In this document: positions 34,431-44,071 of the stretch, in pieces
How positions within the stretch are numbered: position 1 is the stretch's first letter
Layout of the letters: each line of letters opens with the position of its first letter
Assembly (NCBI GenBank): GCA_964577145.1
Contig: CAZNXM010000005.1
Location: forward strand, 1 to 64,000
DNA length: 64,000 nt
Source: MGIIa-K1 sp964577145
GTDB taxonomy: Archaea > Thermoplasmatota > Poseidoniia > Poseidoniales > Poseidoniaceae
Reading direction: 5' to 3'
Made by a program: the position numbers and the translations under genes
The notes under the pieces: generated by a model
Databases searched by the model: none
The model's input: the letters and a program-made list of their open reading frames with translations, nothing else
What the model was told of the DNA's origin: nothing

Positions 34431-35801
34431 TTACATTTCGAAGCCTTCGAGATCCATATCTGTTTCTCGCATCATACGCTTCATCTGTTTGTTGAGTTTC
34501 CTATTTCCACTCATTCCTTTCATCATCTTGCGTGAGCGATTCCATTGAGCGATCAACTCGCGCACATCTTTTTCGCGGACTCCAGAACCTCTTGCGACTC
34601 TACTGATACGTTCAGCCTTGATTTTTGCAGGCTCATCCTTTTCCCAATTTGTCATTGAATCCATAATGACACGATAACGGTCTAGGTTACCTTGCATTGC
34701 CGCTTTCTGAGCTTTACCCATCGCACCCATCCCTCCNNNNNNNNNNATTCCAGAGGGTAGGAATGAGAGTAATTTGTCGATGGTTCCAACCTTAGACATC
34801 ATTTCCATTTGAGCATACATATCATTGAGCGTGAAGCGACCACTCATCATTCTCTGAGTGAGGCGCATTGCCTCCTCCTCATCCATATCTTCTGGTGCAA
34901 GGTCGATCAATCCCTTGATATCACCCATACCAAGAAGTCGTGAAATGAATCGGTCAGACTCAAATTTCTCAATATCGGATACCTTCTCGCCGGTACCGAT
35001 GTACATTACTGGAGCACCAGTAGTTGCAACTGCCGAGAGAGCGCCACCACCACGTGCTGTACCGTCTAATTTGGTGATTACAATACCAGTAACCCCTGCT
35101 AAGTCATGGAAATTAGCCGCAACTGGTCCTGCGGATTGTCCTACCTGAGCGTCAATGACAAGGAATCTCTCATTGGCGTTTGCGATTTCAGCAATATCTT
35201 CGAGTTCCACAACGAGTTCCTGATCGAGTTTATGGCGTCCAGCCGTATCAATAATGACCAAATCTGCAGCTGCGTGTGCCTTCAGTCCATTTCTGACAAT
35301 GTCTGCAGCATCGGAATTATCTGGCTCGCCATATACTTCCACGGTTGAATCTTCCAATAGTTGCGATAGTTGATTATAAGCGCCAGGACGGTGTACATCG
35401 GCCTCGATAACCGCGACTCTAACACCATGCCTTCGACGATACCATTCTGCTAATTTTGCCGTTGTTGTAGTCTTTCCATTTCCATAAAGTCCAACCATCA
35501 GGATAGTAGATTGATGAGGCCTGACCTCTCTACTAGGGCCAAGCATCCTAACGAGTTCAGTATAGAGAATGTTCATTGCATGAGTTTGGAGATTAACACC
35601 GGGTCGTGCCTCTTCCTCACGCATCCTATTCTCGAGGCGGTCAGTGATTTCCTTTGTTTGACGAACGTTGAAATCTGCTTCCTGCAGTGCTCTTCGTAAT
35701 GAGCGCAACATATCCTTTAGTTCCGCTTCATCGAGTTTTCTTTTGCTCTTCAATAACCCGAGTGCTGAGAAGATACCTCTCGATAGACCCTCGAGTGCCA
35801 T
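34431..35801 (-). CDS. srp54: Signal recognition particle 54 kDa protein (SRP54/Ffh), with a 10-N gap
   Basis: About 456 residues. N domain (residues 1-90), GTPase G domain with GLYGNGKTTTTAKLAEW, DTAGRHKLDQEL and ITKLDGTARGGGA, then the Met-rich M domain that binds signal peptides and SRP RNA (MMSGRFTLNDMYAQMEMM; later RISRVARGSGVREKDVRELI). SRP54 targets nascent membrane and secreted proteins to the translocon. Ten Ns at 34737-34746 fall in the Gly/Met-rich linker after FLPSG; reading frame across them is assumed, not shown. Start ATG 35799-35801 (MALEGLSRGIFSALG). It lies 39 bases downstream of the ArsA-like gene on the same strand. Confidence 0.95.
   Translation of the reverse strand: MALEGLSRGIFSALGLLKSKRKLDEAELKDMLRSLRRALQEADFNVRQTKEITDRLENRMREEEARPGVNLQTHAMNILYTELVRMLGPSREVRPHQSTILMVGLYGNGKTTTTAKLAEWYRRRHGVRVAVIEADVHRPGAYNQLSQLLEDSTVEVYGEPDNSDAADIVRNGLKAHAAADLVIIDTAGRHKLDQELVVELEDIAEIANANERFLVIDAQVGQSAGPVAANFHDLAGVTGIVITKLDGTARGGGALSAVATTGAPVMYIGTGEKVSDIEKFESDRFISRLLGMGDIKGLIDLAPEDMDEEEAMRLTQRMMSGRFTLNDMYAQMEMMSKVGTIDKLLSFLPSGXXXXGGMGAMGKAQKAAMQGNLDRYRVIMDSMTNWEKDEPAKIKAERISRVARGSGVREKDVRELIAQWNRSRKMMKGMSGNRKLNKQMKRMMRETDMDLEGFEM
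34737..34746. other. Assembly ambiguity, 10 Ns
   Basis: Ten Ns inside srp54, in a segment encoding a Gly-rich linker of the M domain. Probably low-complexity sequence that could not be called. Confidence 0.9.
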
Positions 35802-35840
35802 GCCATCGGCGACAAGTGCATGTGGTTTGAACCCAACGGC

Positions 35841-37007
35841 TCATTCCCTTTCAGGGAATGTCAGTCGTAAGACATCATCTTCGAGTTTTGCTTTGACTTC
35901 GCTAGCCTTAGCGGGGCGGTCAAATTCAACAGGGTGCTCCCTTTCATTGACACCGACATATAGGGTGCCGTTTTCACTTCGAAGCGATAGGTCTTCACGA
36001 TCGACTCCCGGTAGATGGAGGCAGACAATATCACCCTCTTTCCAAGTGCCTCTACTAGCTTCTAGTCCAAGCCCAATTCCGAATGGACCAAGCCCGTTAT
36101 CTAATTCTATATTCCCATGCATTAAAGCCCCAATTTCTCTAAGAGATTCAATTCCGTGTACATCTGAATCGCGGAGTTCAATTTCAGTAAATTCGAGCCC
36201 TGAAAGAGACTCCTTTAGTGAGTTGACATGCTCTCTTTCACTTTCAATACGCCGTTGGATGAAGGGGTGGTCGAGTTCAGGTGTGATTCTGTTTACCACG
36301 CACCCACTAACAGGTAAATCAAAGTCGATTAGGGCTTCATGCGCTCTAATAGTTTCATTCACTCCCATCTTTTCAGGTATTGTAACTAAGGTAAATCTGG
36401 TAAGATCGGGGTTGGAAAGAATTCTGCGAACATGTAGTACCCGGCGACGAAATTTTTCGAGTTCAGCACGCATTTTTTCTCCATCTTTCGCTCCAAACAT
36501 CATCGCTCTTATGCCACCGGTCATTCTGTGGAGCCTGATGATCTTTGCAGACCATTTCTCAATAATTTCGGGTAGGGCTAAGAATCTTAGAGTATGTCCA
36601 GTAGGTGCTGTATCAAAGACCACTACATCCCATGAGGGGTTTTCCAGATGCTTGAGTAATTCATCGAAAGCCATTGCTTCATCTAGTCCAGGTAATACCA
36701 TTTCTGAGGCATTCAAGTCCGGGTCTTCTCCTCCCATTAGAGGGCCGAGGGACTCACTAACTTTTGGGATATAATCTGAGATTCTGGCTTCTGGATCAAG
36801 TTCCAATCCGAATAGACCTGGTACTTCCTTAACTTCTGTCGGAGTAGAGCCGAGTTCAACACCCAGGCTATCTGAGGTGCTATGCGCAGGGTCACTGCTG
36901 ACAAGTAGAACCCGCAATCCTGCATCTGCAAGGGCGACTGCAGTAGCTGAAGAAGTCGTAGTCTTACCAACTCCTCCTTTCCCGCCGAACAAGAGGAGTC
37001 GCGCCAT
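35841..37007 (-). CDS. ArsA/Get3-family ATPase with Hsp20-like tail
   Basis: 388 residues. The deviant Walker A GGKGGVGKTTTSSATA opens the protein, followed by VSSDPAHSTSDSLGVEL (switch I), VVFDTAPTGHTLRFLALPE (switch II) and a GCVVNRI block, all ArsA/Get3 features. From about 310 a beta-rich segment (WKEGDIVCLHLPGVDREDLSLR through LRLTFPERE) matches the ArsA_HSP20 extension, a small-heat-shock-like fold. Archaeal members may insert tail-anchored proteins, as Get3 does, or act in metalloid handling; no arsenite pump is nearby. Lying just upstream of srp54 it fits a membrane-protein targeting role. That is inference. Confidence 0.9.
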   Translation of the reverse strand: MARLLLFGGKGGVGKTTTSSATAVALADAGLRVLLVSSDPAHSTSDSLGVELGSTPTEVKEVPGLFGLELDPEARISDYIPKVSESLGPLMGGEDPDLNASEMVLPGLDEAMAFDELLKHLENPSWDVVVFDTAPTGHTLRFLALPEIIEKWSAKIIRLHRMTGGIRAMMFGAKDGEKMRAELEKFRRRVLHVRRILSNPDLTRFTLVTIPEKMGVNETIRAHEALIDFDLPVSGCVVNRITPELDHPFIQRRIESEREHVNSLKESLSGLEFTEIELRDSDVHGIESLREIGALMHGNIELDNGLGPFGIGLGLEASRGTWKEGDIVCLHLPGVDREDLSLRSENGTLYVGVNEREHPVEFDRPAKASEVKAKLEDDVLRLTFPERE

Positions 37008-37085
37008 GTCACAGGGGCTTCATCGGTTGCCCTTGAACCCCTCGATGCCACAATCCACTTGAATAGGAGGCTTAGAGGCCGCTAT

Positions 37086-37814
37086 ATGGCGAGTGATGCA
37101 ATCCTATTCCAGATTGCGTCGATTGTTGCCCTAATCGGTATGGGTTTGGGTTGGCGTGGGGTAATGACGCGCTATTCTGGATTCTATGACCTTCCTACTG
37201 CATGGAGTATGATGTTCTGGGGCATCCTCATCGGTGGACTCTATGGCGCATTAGGTGACAACTTCATGCTAATTCCATATCTCACTAATAAAATGGAGAA
37301 TTCCTCCATTACAAATTTGATAGTTATTTGCCTAATTTTGGCTGTTGGCGTACATTTGATGCTAAGGAGAGAGCGAGTCCGTCGCACTGGATCTCAACCG
37401 ACAAGTGGATGGACTCTAGGGCTAGCCGTAGGTGGGATGATAGCAATGTTCCTAATACTGAGGATGCTGCAAATTTATCCGGTTGGTATTGAATTGGTAA
37501 TCTCAATAATTGGTGTGGCGTTGATTTCTCCGCGTGCACATGCTCTCGTGTTCTGTTTTCACGGATATGGGATGCTGCAGGATAAGAGATGGAAAGCAGT
37601 AATCAAGACATTTATTCTGTCCGCATTACTCATCAATGGACTATATTTCGCTGCAAAAACTCCTCTTGCTTGGATTTTCATAATCCCCTTTGTTCTACTA
37701 GCTGAAAAGCAGTCATCAGATTGGGTATGGGCCGCTGTCCCGAGCACCGCCCGTAGACGCCTTAGGAGAATATGGGCTGACCAATCGAGAGCAAAGGTCA
37801 AAGAAGAAGAGTAA
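37086..37814 (+). CDS. Polytopic membrane protein of unknown function
   Basis: About 242 residues with six to seven hydrophobic helices separated by short basic loops. The sequence GVMTRYSGFYDLPTAWSMMFWGILIGGLYGALGDN near the N-terminus is the most distinctive part; the C-terminus is Arg/Lys-rich (RRRLRRIWADQSRAKVKEEE) and should be cytoplasmic. I recognise no family. The ATG at 37086 follows an AGAGG-type site; in-frame codons upstream are basic and probably untranslated. It is divergent from the ArsA-like gene. About 111 bases then precede the transglutaminase-like gene; that space shows no gene. Confidence 0.72.
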   Translation: MASDAILFQIASIVALIGMGLGWRGVMTRYSGFYDLPTAWSMMFWGILIGGLYGALGDNFMLIPYLTNKMENSSITNLIVICLILAVGVHLMLRRERVRRTGSQPTSGWTLGLAVGGMIAMFLILRMLQIYPVGIELVISIIGVALISPRAHALVFCFHGYGMLQDKRWKAVIKTFILSALLINGLYFAAKTPLAWIFIIPFVLLAEKQSSDWVWAAVPSTARRRLRRIWADQSRAKVKEEE

Positions 37815-37925
37815 GTAGTTGCTTATTCATCTTACTAAATACGATTTACGCGCGCTCACGCGAGAGAATATCACTTTCATACCCCTGCATAACCTTCATG
37901 GAGGGACGGTTCAGGGTTGGTTGTG

Positions 37926-39488
37926 ATGGGGTCTTGCCCTTTTTGTCGCGCAACCACCCTTCCGGGTGATTCTATCTGCTACAGTTGTGGTAGAGTAATT
38001 AGCGGAACCTCTGGCATGGATGCTAGGGTACGTGGTGAATTCAACAGAGGTTCCACTCGTAAGGCGAAATATGGAATGGCTCCAGTTCAGGCAGCAGCAT
38101 CTCCTAAGCGGAGGCGAACAAGAAAAAAGAATCGTTTGCACCAACTTGCTATGCTTGCTTTAGTGGCATTTATTTTCATTAATCCCGATGCTAGGGAATA
38201 TGTTTTGGCTCAGTGGGCTGAAGTGCAAGAGTATGCCATGGAAGGTCTTGCACCTTACCAGGTTTATCCATTGGAAGCTGATTATACGATTGAGCGAAGT
38301 ATCGAATTGGTGAATACTCATTCATCTAACATTGGAACTTTACGAGAGTCAATACCAATTCCAAAAAATGTGACTAGCAATGAGATAGGTGCTGCTGGTT
38401 TTGCCTATCTAAATGGCGATAGTGAGCCCAAATACGAGATTCAAACGGTGCACTCAATCAAGTTGATTATTGATGGTGATACGATATCGATCCCACATGA
38501 TGGCACCCCTCATAAGTCTAAATCTGAAGCGGTTACTACGTCTGCTGGTAATCTGGTGTGGTGGCCAAGCAAGGGCTCGACTCAAGATTACTGCCCGCAT
38601 GGCGCATGTGTCCGAGTGGAATATTCTCTCCCAGCAGGCCAGTCCACTGAAATCGATTTCCAAGTAGATCTTACTTCAACCACGCATACATGGTGGCATT
38701 CAACTCGAATGGATTCGAAGATTAATGGTAAATCCGAGGGCGTTAGCGTAGATAGGTCTGGCTCCTTTACTGAAATATCTGAGCGTGGGGACGGTGTTAG
38801 AGATAGTACCTTTGGGTCACAGAAGAAATGGTATGACCGTTCATTGGGAGAGCCACCTAGTAATTGGGCAATCGATGGAAGCCCCAATGCGTTGACCGTC
38901 GCACAGGCGGCAGCCACTATTGAAGCCGGATTGCCTGCAGGATTGCAAGATAATGTATACGCATTCTCAAGAGCGACATTCGATTGGCTGAACACAAATA
39001 TCCCCTACGATACTGCTGCACCTATTGTAGCAAGAGGAGGAGAACAATGTCTCGCAGAAGGTCTTGGAGATTGTGATGAGCAGTCAAATGCATTTATGTC
39101 TATATTGAGGACGAAAGACGTTCCTACCTGGTATGTATTTGGTGCATTAACCGATTCAAGTTATTCAGTCTGGGAAGGTCATGGATGGGCATATGTGATG
39201 ATTCCATTATCCACTGATTGGTGTGAAAGCCGCGCAATTGTTTTGGAGACATGTTTCATTGAAGGTTCAGTTGATGTTGTGAATCGTAAATGGTTAGTTC
39301 ATACACCCACAGCGTATATCGATTGGGTCGAAGTCCCAGATTCTTCTTGGGATACTGTTGATGGGTATTATTCGGGTGGTTCAATGTCATCATATCTAGA
39401 ACGAACTCGAGGGTTTACAACCGTTGGTTCTGTCGACATTAATGGTGGAACTTGGAATAATAAATGGCTGGAGGAGAGTCTCTCATGA
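37926..39488 (+). CDS. Membrane-anchored transglutaminase-like protein with N-terminal zinc ribbon
   Basis: About 520 residues. A zinc ribbon starts at once (CPFC at 4-7, CYSC at 18-21), then a very basic linker (KRRRTRKKNR) and one membrane helix near 72-86. The rest should be extracytoplasmic. The transglutaminase-like core is near 370-430: EGLGDCDEQSNAFMSILR holds the candidate catalytic Cys, and VWEGHGWAYVMIP the His. A cysteine peptidase or cross-linking role on surface proteins is plausible; the substrate is unknown. Its stop overlaps the trkA start (ATGA), tying expression to potassium uptake. Start ATG 37926 is preferred over a TTG three codons upstream. Confidence 0.8.
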   Translation: MGSCPFCRATTLPGDSICYSCGRVISGTSGMDARVRGEFNRGSTRKAKYGMAPVQAAASPKRRRTRKKNRLHQLAMLALVAFIFINPDAREYVLAQWAEVQEYAMEGLAPYQVYPLEADYTIERSIELVNTHSSNIGTLRESIPIPKNVTSNEIGAAGFAYLNGDSEPKYEIQTVHSIKLIIDGDTISIPHDGTPHKSKSEAVTTSAGNLVWWPSKGSTQDYCPHGACVRVEYSLPAGQSTEIDFQVDLTSTTHTWWHSTRMDSKINGKSEGVSVDRSGSFTEISERGDGVRDSTFGSQKKWYDRSLGEPPSNWAIDGSPNALTVAQAAATIEAGLPAGLQDNVYAFSRATFDWLNTNIPYDTAAPIVARGGEQCLAEGLGDCDEQSNAFMSILRTKDVPTWYVFGALTDSSYSVWEGHGWAYVMIPLSTDWCESRAIVLETCFIEGSVDVVNRKWLVHTPTAYIDWVEVPDSSWDTVDGYYSGGSMSSYLERTRGFTTVGSVDINGGTWNNKWLEESLS

Positions 39489-40900
39489 GGATTATTATCG
39501 GAGGGGGAGGGCGTGTTGGTACTGAACTGGCACGGGCTCTAAGAAATGAAGATAAAGAAGTCGTACTAGTCGATAATGATTCACGGGCTGTAAAGAATGC
39601 CCAGGGGATTGATGCACTGGTATTGCATGGAGATGTAACCGATAGACAAAAGATGTTAGAGGCAGGTATTGACCATGCTCAAGTCTATGTAGCTGCTACT
39701 GATACTGATGAGAGAAATCTCCTCTCTTGTGCTTTAGCGAAACATGCTCACAAAGTTGCGACCAAAGGCAAGGGTAAACTATTGACTATTTGTCGAGTAA
39801 GGGACCCCAATTTCATTGCAGAAGCGAAGGCAGGAAATCTTTCGAAATGGTCTGGTGTGGACAAGGTTGTACATCCAATTGACGGGGCTATTGAGCGTTT
39901 AATGAGTGGACTGCGTTCATCGTCTCTATCGGAGGTAATACCCTTTCAAGCAGATGCATTCATCGTTGAATTAGATGTTACATCAAATGCTACTGGAGTG
40001 GTTCATCGCACATTGCGTGAATCCGGATCTAAGGTTGAGGGCGGGATGCCTTTGATAGTAGGTCTAAAGCGCGATGGTGAACCCGGTAAAGTTCCTGGTG
40101 CTGATGACCAAATACTGCCGAAGGACCGTATTGCTATTGCAACAGCAGGGGTATCTTCATTCAATAGAATTCTCAGAATTTTTGGCCATGAAGCTGTGGA
40201 CTTTCCCGATAAGCCAAAGGTTGCAATCTTCGGTGCTGGCTTAGTTGGAAAGCGCCTCGCAAGCGCGTGGTTACAGGCTGGAGGAAGTGTAACACTAGTG
40301 GAGAGAGATTTGCAAAAAGCCAACAATCTTGCCGGTTCTAGTATTGGGAACCATAGCAGTTTTGAAATCATTCACGGTGATCATCTCGATAAGGAATTAT
40401 TGTCCGAAATTGAAATCTCTTCCCACGATATTGCTATTGCTGCGTTGGATAACGATCATGCATCAATCGCATGCGCTCTACTGGCAAGTGATATGGGCGT
40501 AGAAAGAACCGGCCTAATCCTGTCTGAAGCGGATTTAATCAGCGTAGTTAGGAGAATGGGTATCACATTTGCAGTAGATCGAAAGCGTGTAGCAGTAGAC
40601 AGTATCATTGGAATGATACACTCTGAATTACCGGGCCCATACGCGATATTGTCTAGCGTACCTGATGTTGTTGGCATTTCAATGCCAGTAACTTCTAAGG
40701 TGAAATTCGTTAACAAAACATTAGCAAAGGCGTCACTACCGGATTGGTGTAAGGTTTCCTTCATTCAAAGGAGGAATCCTGAAGGTGATTGGGAAACCTT
40801 GCGGCCTTCACCAAATAAACCACTTTTAGAAGGAGATCGGCTAACGATATTCCTACCTCCTGACCGAGTTGAAGACTTGGAGAGGAAGTTCAAGGTGTGA
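39485..40900 (+). CDS. trkA: TrkA, regulatory NAD-binding subunit of potassium uptake
   Basis: About 471 residues in the full-length TrkA layout: RCK/TrkA-N (Rossmann GGGGRVG at 5-11), TrkA-C, a second TrkA-N (FGAGLVGKR near 250) and a second TrkA-C. The acid at the end of the second strand is Asp in the first half (LVDNDS) and Glu in the second (LVERDL). TrkA binds NAD(H)/nucleotide and gates the TrkH channel from the cytoplasm. The ATG overlaps the stop of the transglutaminase-like gene by four bases, and trkH follows after seven bases, so the three form one operon. Confidence 0.95.
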   Translation: MRIIIGGGGRVGTELARALRNEDKEVVLVDNDSRAVKNAQGIDALVLHGDVTDRQKMLEAGIDHAQVYVAATDTDERNLLSCALAKHAHKVATKGKGKLLTICRVRDPNFIAEAKAGNLSKWSGVDKVVHPIDGAIERLMSGLRSSSLSEVIPFQADAFIVELDVTSNATGVVHRTLRESGSKVEGGMPLIVGLKRDGEPGKVPGADDQILPKDRIAIATAGVSSFNRILRIFGHEAVDFPDKPKVAIFGAGLVGKRLASAWLQAGGSVTLVERDLQKANNLAGSSIGNHSSFEIIHGDHLDKELLSEIEISSHDIAIAALDNDHASIACALLASDMGVERTGLILSEADLISVVRRMGITFAVDRKRVAVDSIIGMIHSELPGPYAILSSVPDVVGISMPVTSKVKFVNKTLAKASLPDWCKVSFIQRRNPEGDWETLRPSPNKPLLEGDRLTIFLPPDRVEDLERKFKV

Positions 40901-40907
40901 AATCAAA

Positions 40908-42524
40908 ATGCGTCGAGATGTCTTAGCATTAATCGTCGGTTGGACGATGGTGGCAATGATAGTACCATTGGCGTTTAGCTTTGGTATTACTTGGTGGCTA
41001 GATGGACTAAACACTGCAATGCTTGCTTTTTTCCTACCAACTTTATTTTCAGGGTTGATTGGAGGGGCATTTCTTAGTGTTGGTGTTAGAAGCGATACCA
41101 AAGATAGATTGAGAGACCGTGAAGCATTTGCAGCTGTCGCGTTAGCATGGCCTGTTGCTGTATTGGTAGGAAGTCTACCCTTTTGGCTAGGTGGAGTATT
41201 TCATGGACCATTTACAGATGGATCCACTATGGCAGATATTGGTAGGGGATTCGTTAACTCCTGGTTTGAATCGATGTCGGGATTCACAACGACTGGTGCT
41301 ACTGTTATTGAGCCTTCAATGAGCCCTAATTGTACCCCATCGACTGTGGATTGTATTAATTCCCAACCCCAAGGAATATTGCTTTGGAGGTCTGCTACCC
41401 AGTGGCTTGGTGGCATGGGAATTATCATGCTTGGACTAATGCTACTCTCAAGGGTTCTCGGTGGGGGAATGGCTCTAGCGCGTGCGGAATTAACCGGACC
41501 TTCGTTATCGAGACTTAGGCCAAAATTGCAGCAGACTGCTGTTGCACTATGGACAATTTACATTCTGTTAACCCTATTAGAGATCCTACTTTTATGGATT
41601 GTAGGCGACATGACTCTTTTTGATTCTATTAATCATGGCTTAACGACTATGCCTTCGGGTGGTTTTTCTACACATGATGCCTCTATTGGGTTCTACGATA
41701 GTACAGTAATTCAATCGATTATTATTTGTTTCATGTTTTTCGCAGGACTGAATTTTACACTGATTTGGCTTGCATGGGAAAGGCAATGGGATAGAGTATT
41801 TGGTGACCAAGAGGGAAGAAGTTATGTTATGATTATTGCAATTACAACGCTATTTGTATTCATTGCATTATTATTGCAAGGTGGCGATGTCGACGATAGC
41901 TTCTCTGATTCATTATTCACTGTTGTTTCCATCGGTACTAGTACTGGTTATACTGTGACTGACTATATGTTATGGCCTGTAGTTACGCATATTTTCTTAT
42001 TTTTACTGATGATAGTTGGTGCTTCTGCGGGCTCAACTAGTGGTGGACTCAAAATTATGCGCGTGACTCTTGCACTGAAGATAGCGTGGAGAGAAATTGG
42101 TCGGATATCCCAGCCGAAAAGAATAGTACGAATTAGAATGAATGGAGAGATAGTCGAACGTGACAGAATGAACCTAGTAGTTGGGATGTTATTTGTTTGG
42201 ACTGGTTTGTTTGCATTATCATGTATTATCCTTGCAATCCTAATGCCTGACTCTGACTTCGAATCAGTGGTTGCGGTTGTCGCATCATCTTTGGGTAATA
42301 CTGGACCAACGCTAGGGAATTATGGGCCATCAAATACCTGGGCTGACATGGGTTCCCCCTCACTGGTCGTCACGTCGATATTGATGTGGTTCGGACGTCT
42401 TGAATTGATGACTGCATTGCTATTACTACACCCGAGGACATGGGCGAGAGAAGAAAGGGAAGCACCGGATAGGGCCTCGGTAAAATTGATGAAAGATTTG
42501 TTTGAGAAGATCGAGAAAAAGTAA
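40908..42524 (+). CDS. trkH: TrkH-family potassium uptake channel/transporter
   Basis: About 538 residues with four M1-P-M2 repeats. The selectivity-filter regions are visible: ESMSGFTTTGATVIEP (P1), TMPSGGFSTHDASIG (P2), VSIGTSTGYTVTDY (P3) and SSLGNTGPTLGNYGP (P4). The segment GASAGSTSGGLKIMRVTLALKIAWREI includes the intramembrane gating loop of TrkH/KtrB proteins. It imports K+ with TrkA as regulator. Start ATG 40908 gives MRRDVLALIVGWTM; earlier in-frame codons overlap trkA. The TAA abuts the convergent rfcL stop (TAATCA). Confidence 0.95.
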   Translation: MRRDVLALIVGWTMVAMIVPLAFSFGITWWLDGLNTAMLAFFLPTLFSGLIGGAFLSVGVRSDTKDRLRDREAFAAVALAWPVAVLVGSLPFWLGGVFHGPFTDGSTMADIGRGFVNSWFESMSGFTTTGATVIEPSMSPNCTPSTVDCINSQPQGILLWRSATQWLGGMGIIMLGLMLLSRVLGGGMALARAELTGPSLSRLRPKLQQTAVALWTIYILLTLLEILLLWIVGDMTLFDSINHGLTTMPSGGFSTHDASIGFYDSTVIQSIIICFMFFAGLNFTLIWLAWERQWDRVFGDQEGRSYVMIIAITTLFVFIALLLQGGDVDDSFSDSLFTVVSIGTSTGYTVTDYMLWPVVTHIFLFLLMIVGASAGSTSGGLKIMRVTLALKIAWREIGRISQPKRIVRIRMNGEIVERDRMNLVVGMLFVWTGLFALSCIILAILMPDSDFESVVAVVASSLGNTGPTLGNYGPSNTWADMGSPSLVVTSILMWFGRLELMTALLLLHPRTWAREEREAPDRASVKLMKDLFEKIEKK

Positions 42525-44030
42525 TCAGAACAAGGTTTTCTGACCCTTTGACACACTAGTTTCTTCTTCGACCACTACTATTTCTTCACGAGTATTGATT
42601 ACAGGTTCAACTATTGTTGGGGCCTCTAATTCTTCCAACTTGGATGAATATCTCTCCATTAGGGTCTTGGTAGACTTAAGTGATGGCTTAAGTCCACAAA
42701 TAGCTACGTGTTCCTCAGCCGATAACGATAGTGCTAATGAAGTTGAGAAATCTTCTCCATCGGATGATTGTATTGCGACAAGCGAAGGCAATAATTCCTC
42801 TCTTACCGCCTTTCTCGAGCACCCGCAAGTTTCGGTTAACCTATCGACTATACTTTTCCTAATCCAACCCGAACTATGGCGCATGAACCCGGGGTAGGAA
42901 CAATAAATTCTACTTCCTTCAATTGGGGTTGGCATTGTAACAGTAGCAGCAAGGCTCGAGAGATGTGATGCCCAATACCACGAACGGTGAGCGGTATTTC
43001 GGTAGCGTGATGTGAGCATACGGTCTCCTAAGGATAGTGCTTGAGAACCACGCCTTATGGCCGTGGAGTTGTTTAGAACAGCACCATTATTCCACGAAAT
43101 CCATGCGACCAAGTCATCAGGACTTTTGTCGAGGTTGCGTGATATTTCTACTGCTTTTTTTGCTGTTCGTGCTTTGTATAATTTTTCAAGACCCGGAAAG
43201 ATTTCTACCGACGTGTCACGCGTACCGGTATTGATGTTGTCAATCACCATTGCACGGCTGATATTTCCATCTGATAGTGAACACATCACTTGTAAATCAC
43301 GCACCAATGCTCTAAGGTCTCCTGGATTATTTGAAATCAAATGATCGAGGGCTTCAGGGTCTGCAGTAAAGCCCTCTTCCTTTAGGACTCGAAGAGCAAT
43401 TCTTCTCAGTGCTTCATTACTTGCTCTATCAAATACGACTTTGACCAAGTGCTTCGAGAATCTGTCCCTTGCACTGCGCCAATTGGATGAAGTCTTACCC
43501 CACAAACCCATTACATCATTGCAAGCGAGGATAACTGGCTGTTTTGTTGCTGACAATAAATTCAGAAGTTCTGCCTTACCACCACTATCTCCTTTCAATG
43601 CCTTGGACCCTGTTTCATCCTCTCCGAGTATTGCTGCAGTTACTCTATTTTCATTTACAGCACGCAATCCACCTGAAAGATGGTCGACTTCGTCAAGGAG
43701 AATCAGTGTACGAGGAGGTGTACTACCAGGCGTCATGAATAATGAGCCATGAGTAGAGGCATGAGTGGCTGCCCTGCGTATTTCTGTAGCGTTTCGAGCA
43801 TCTGAGGCATTTAGTTCGATAACATTCCAACCAAGGTCGGCAGCTACCGCTCTAGCGACTGTCGTCTTTCCCACACCAGGTGGACCAACTAGTAGTAAAC
43901 CCGGTTTGGATGGTTTTCCCGCCTGCCAATCGTCGAGCCATGCCCGGATTTTACGACGCTGGACCTCATTACCTTCGAGTTCAACTTCGCTCTGAGGCCG
44001 GTGGCGCTCAGTCCAATCGCTCGCCACCAT
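42525..44030 (-). CDS. rfcL: Replication factor C large subunit (clamp loader)
   Basis: About 501 residues. AAA+ clamp-loader ATPase with Walker A VGPPGVGKTTVARAVA, Walker B ILLDEVDHLSG and a sensor-1 region VILACNDVMGL, followed by the RFC lid (NNPGDLRALVRDLQ) and a helical C-terminal domain. The last residues, GQKTLF, are a PCNA-interacting (PIP-box-like) tail, as in other archaeal RfcL. It loads PCNA on primed DNA with the small subunit, which is not in the window. The ATG at 44028-44030 (MVASDWTERHRP) is preferred to an upstream in-frame ATG. It follows glyS by about 41 bases on the same strand. Confidence 0.95.
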   Translation of the reverse strand: MVASDWTERHRPQSEVELEGNEVQRRKIRAWLDDWQAGKPSKPGLLLVGPPGVGKTTVARAVAADLGWNVIELNASDARNATEIRRAATHASTHGSLFMTPGSTPPRTLILLDEVDHLSGGLRAVNENRVTAAILGEDETGSKALKGDSGGKAELLNLLSATKQPVILACNDVMGLWGKTSSNWRSARDRFSKHLVKVVFDRASNEALRRIALRVLKEEGFTADPEALDHLISNNPGDLRALVRDLQVMCSLSDGNISRAMVIDNINTGTRDTSVEIFPGLEKLYKARTAKKAVEISRNLDKSPDDLVAWISWNNGAVLNNSTAIRRGSQALSLGDRMLTSRYRNTAHRSWYWASHLSSLAATVTMPTPIEGSRIYCSYPGFMRHSSGWIRKSIVDRLTETCGCSRKAVREELLPSLVAIQSSDGEDFSTSLALSLSAEEHVAICGLKPSLKSTKTLMERYSSKLEELEAPTIVEPVINTREEIVVVEEETSVSKGQKTLF

Positions 44031-44071
44031 GTTGCACATGTCCACGTCGATGGACTTTGAACATTGAGTCG

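Noticed and set aside
35668..36774. Long open frame of 368 codons on the plus strand opposite the ArsA-like gene
   Set aside because: The translation is Ser/Arg-rich without domain structure and lies opposite a gene with intact ATPase motifs. It also crosses the srp54/ArsA boundary.
37815..37925. Possible RNA gene in the 111-base gap, with CGCG-CTCA-CGCG
   Set aside because: The stem is only four self-complementary bases and no tRNA or other known RNA fold could be drawn. It may be part of a promoter or leader.
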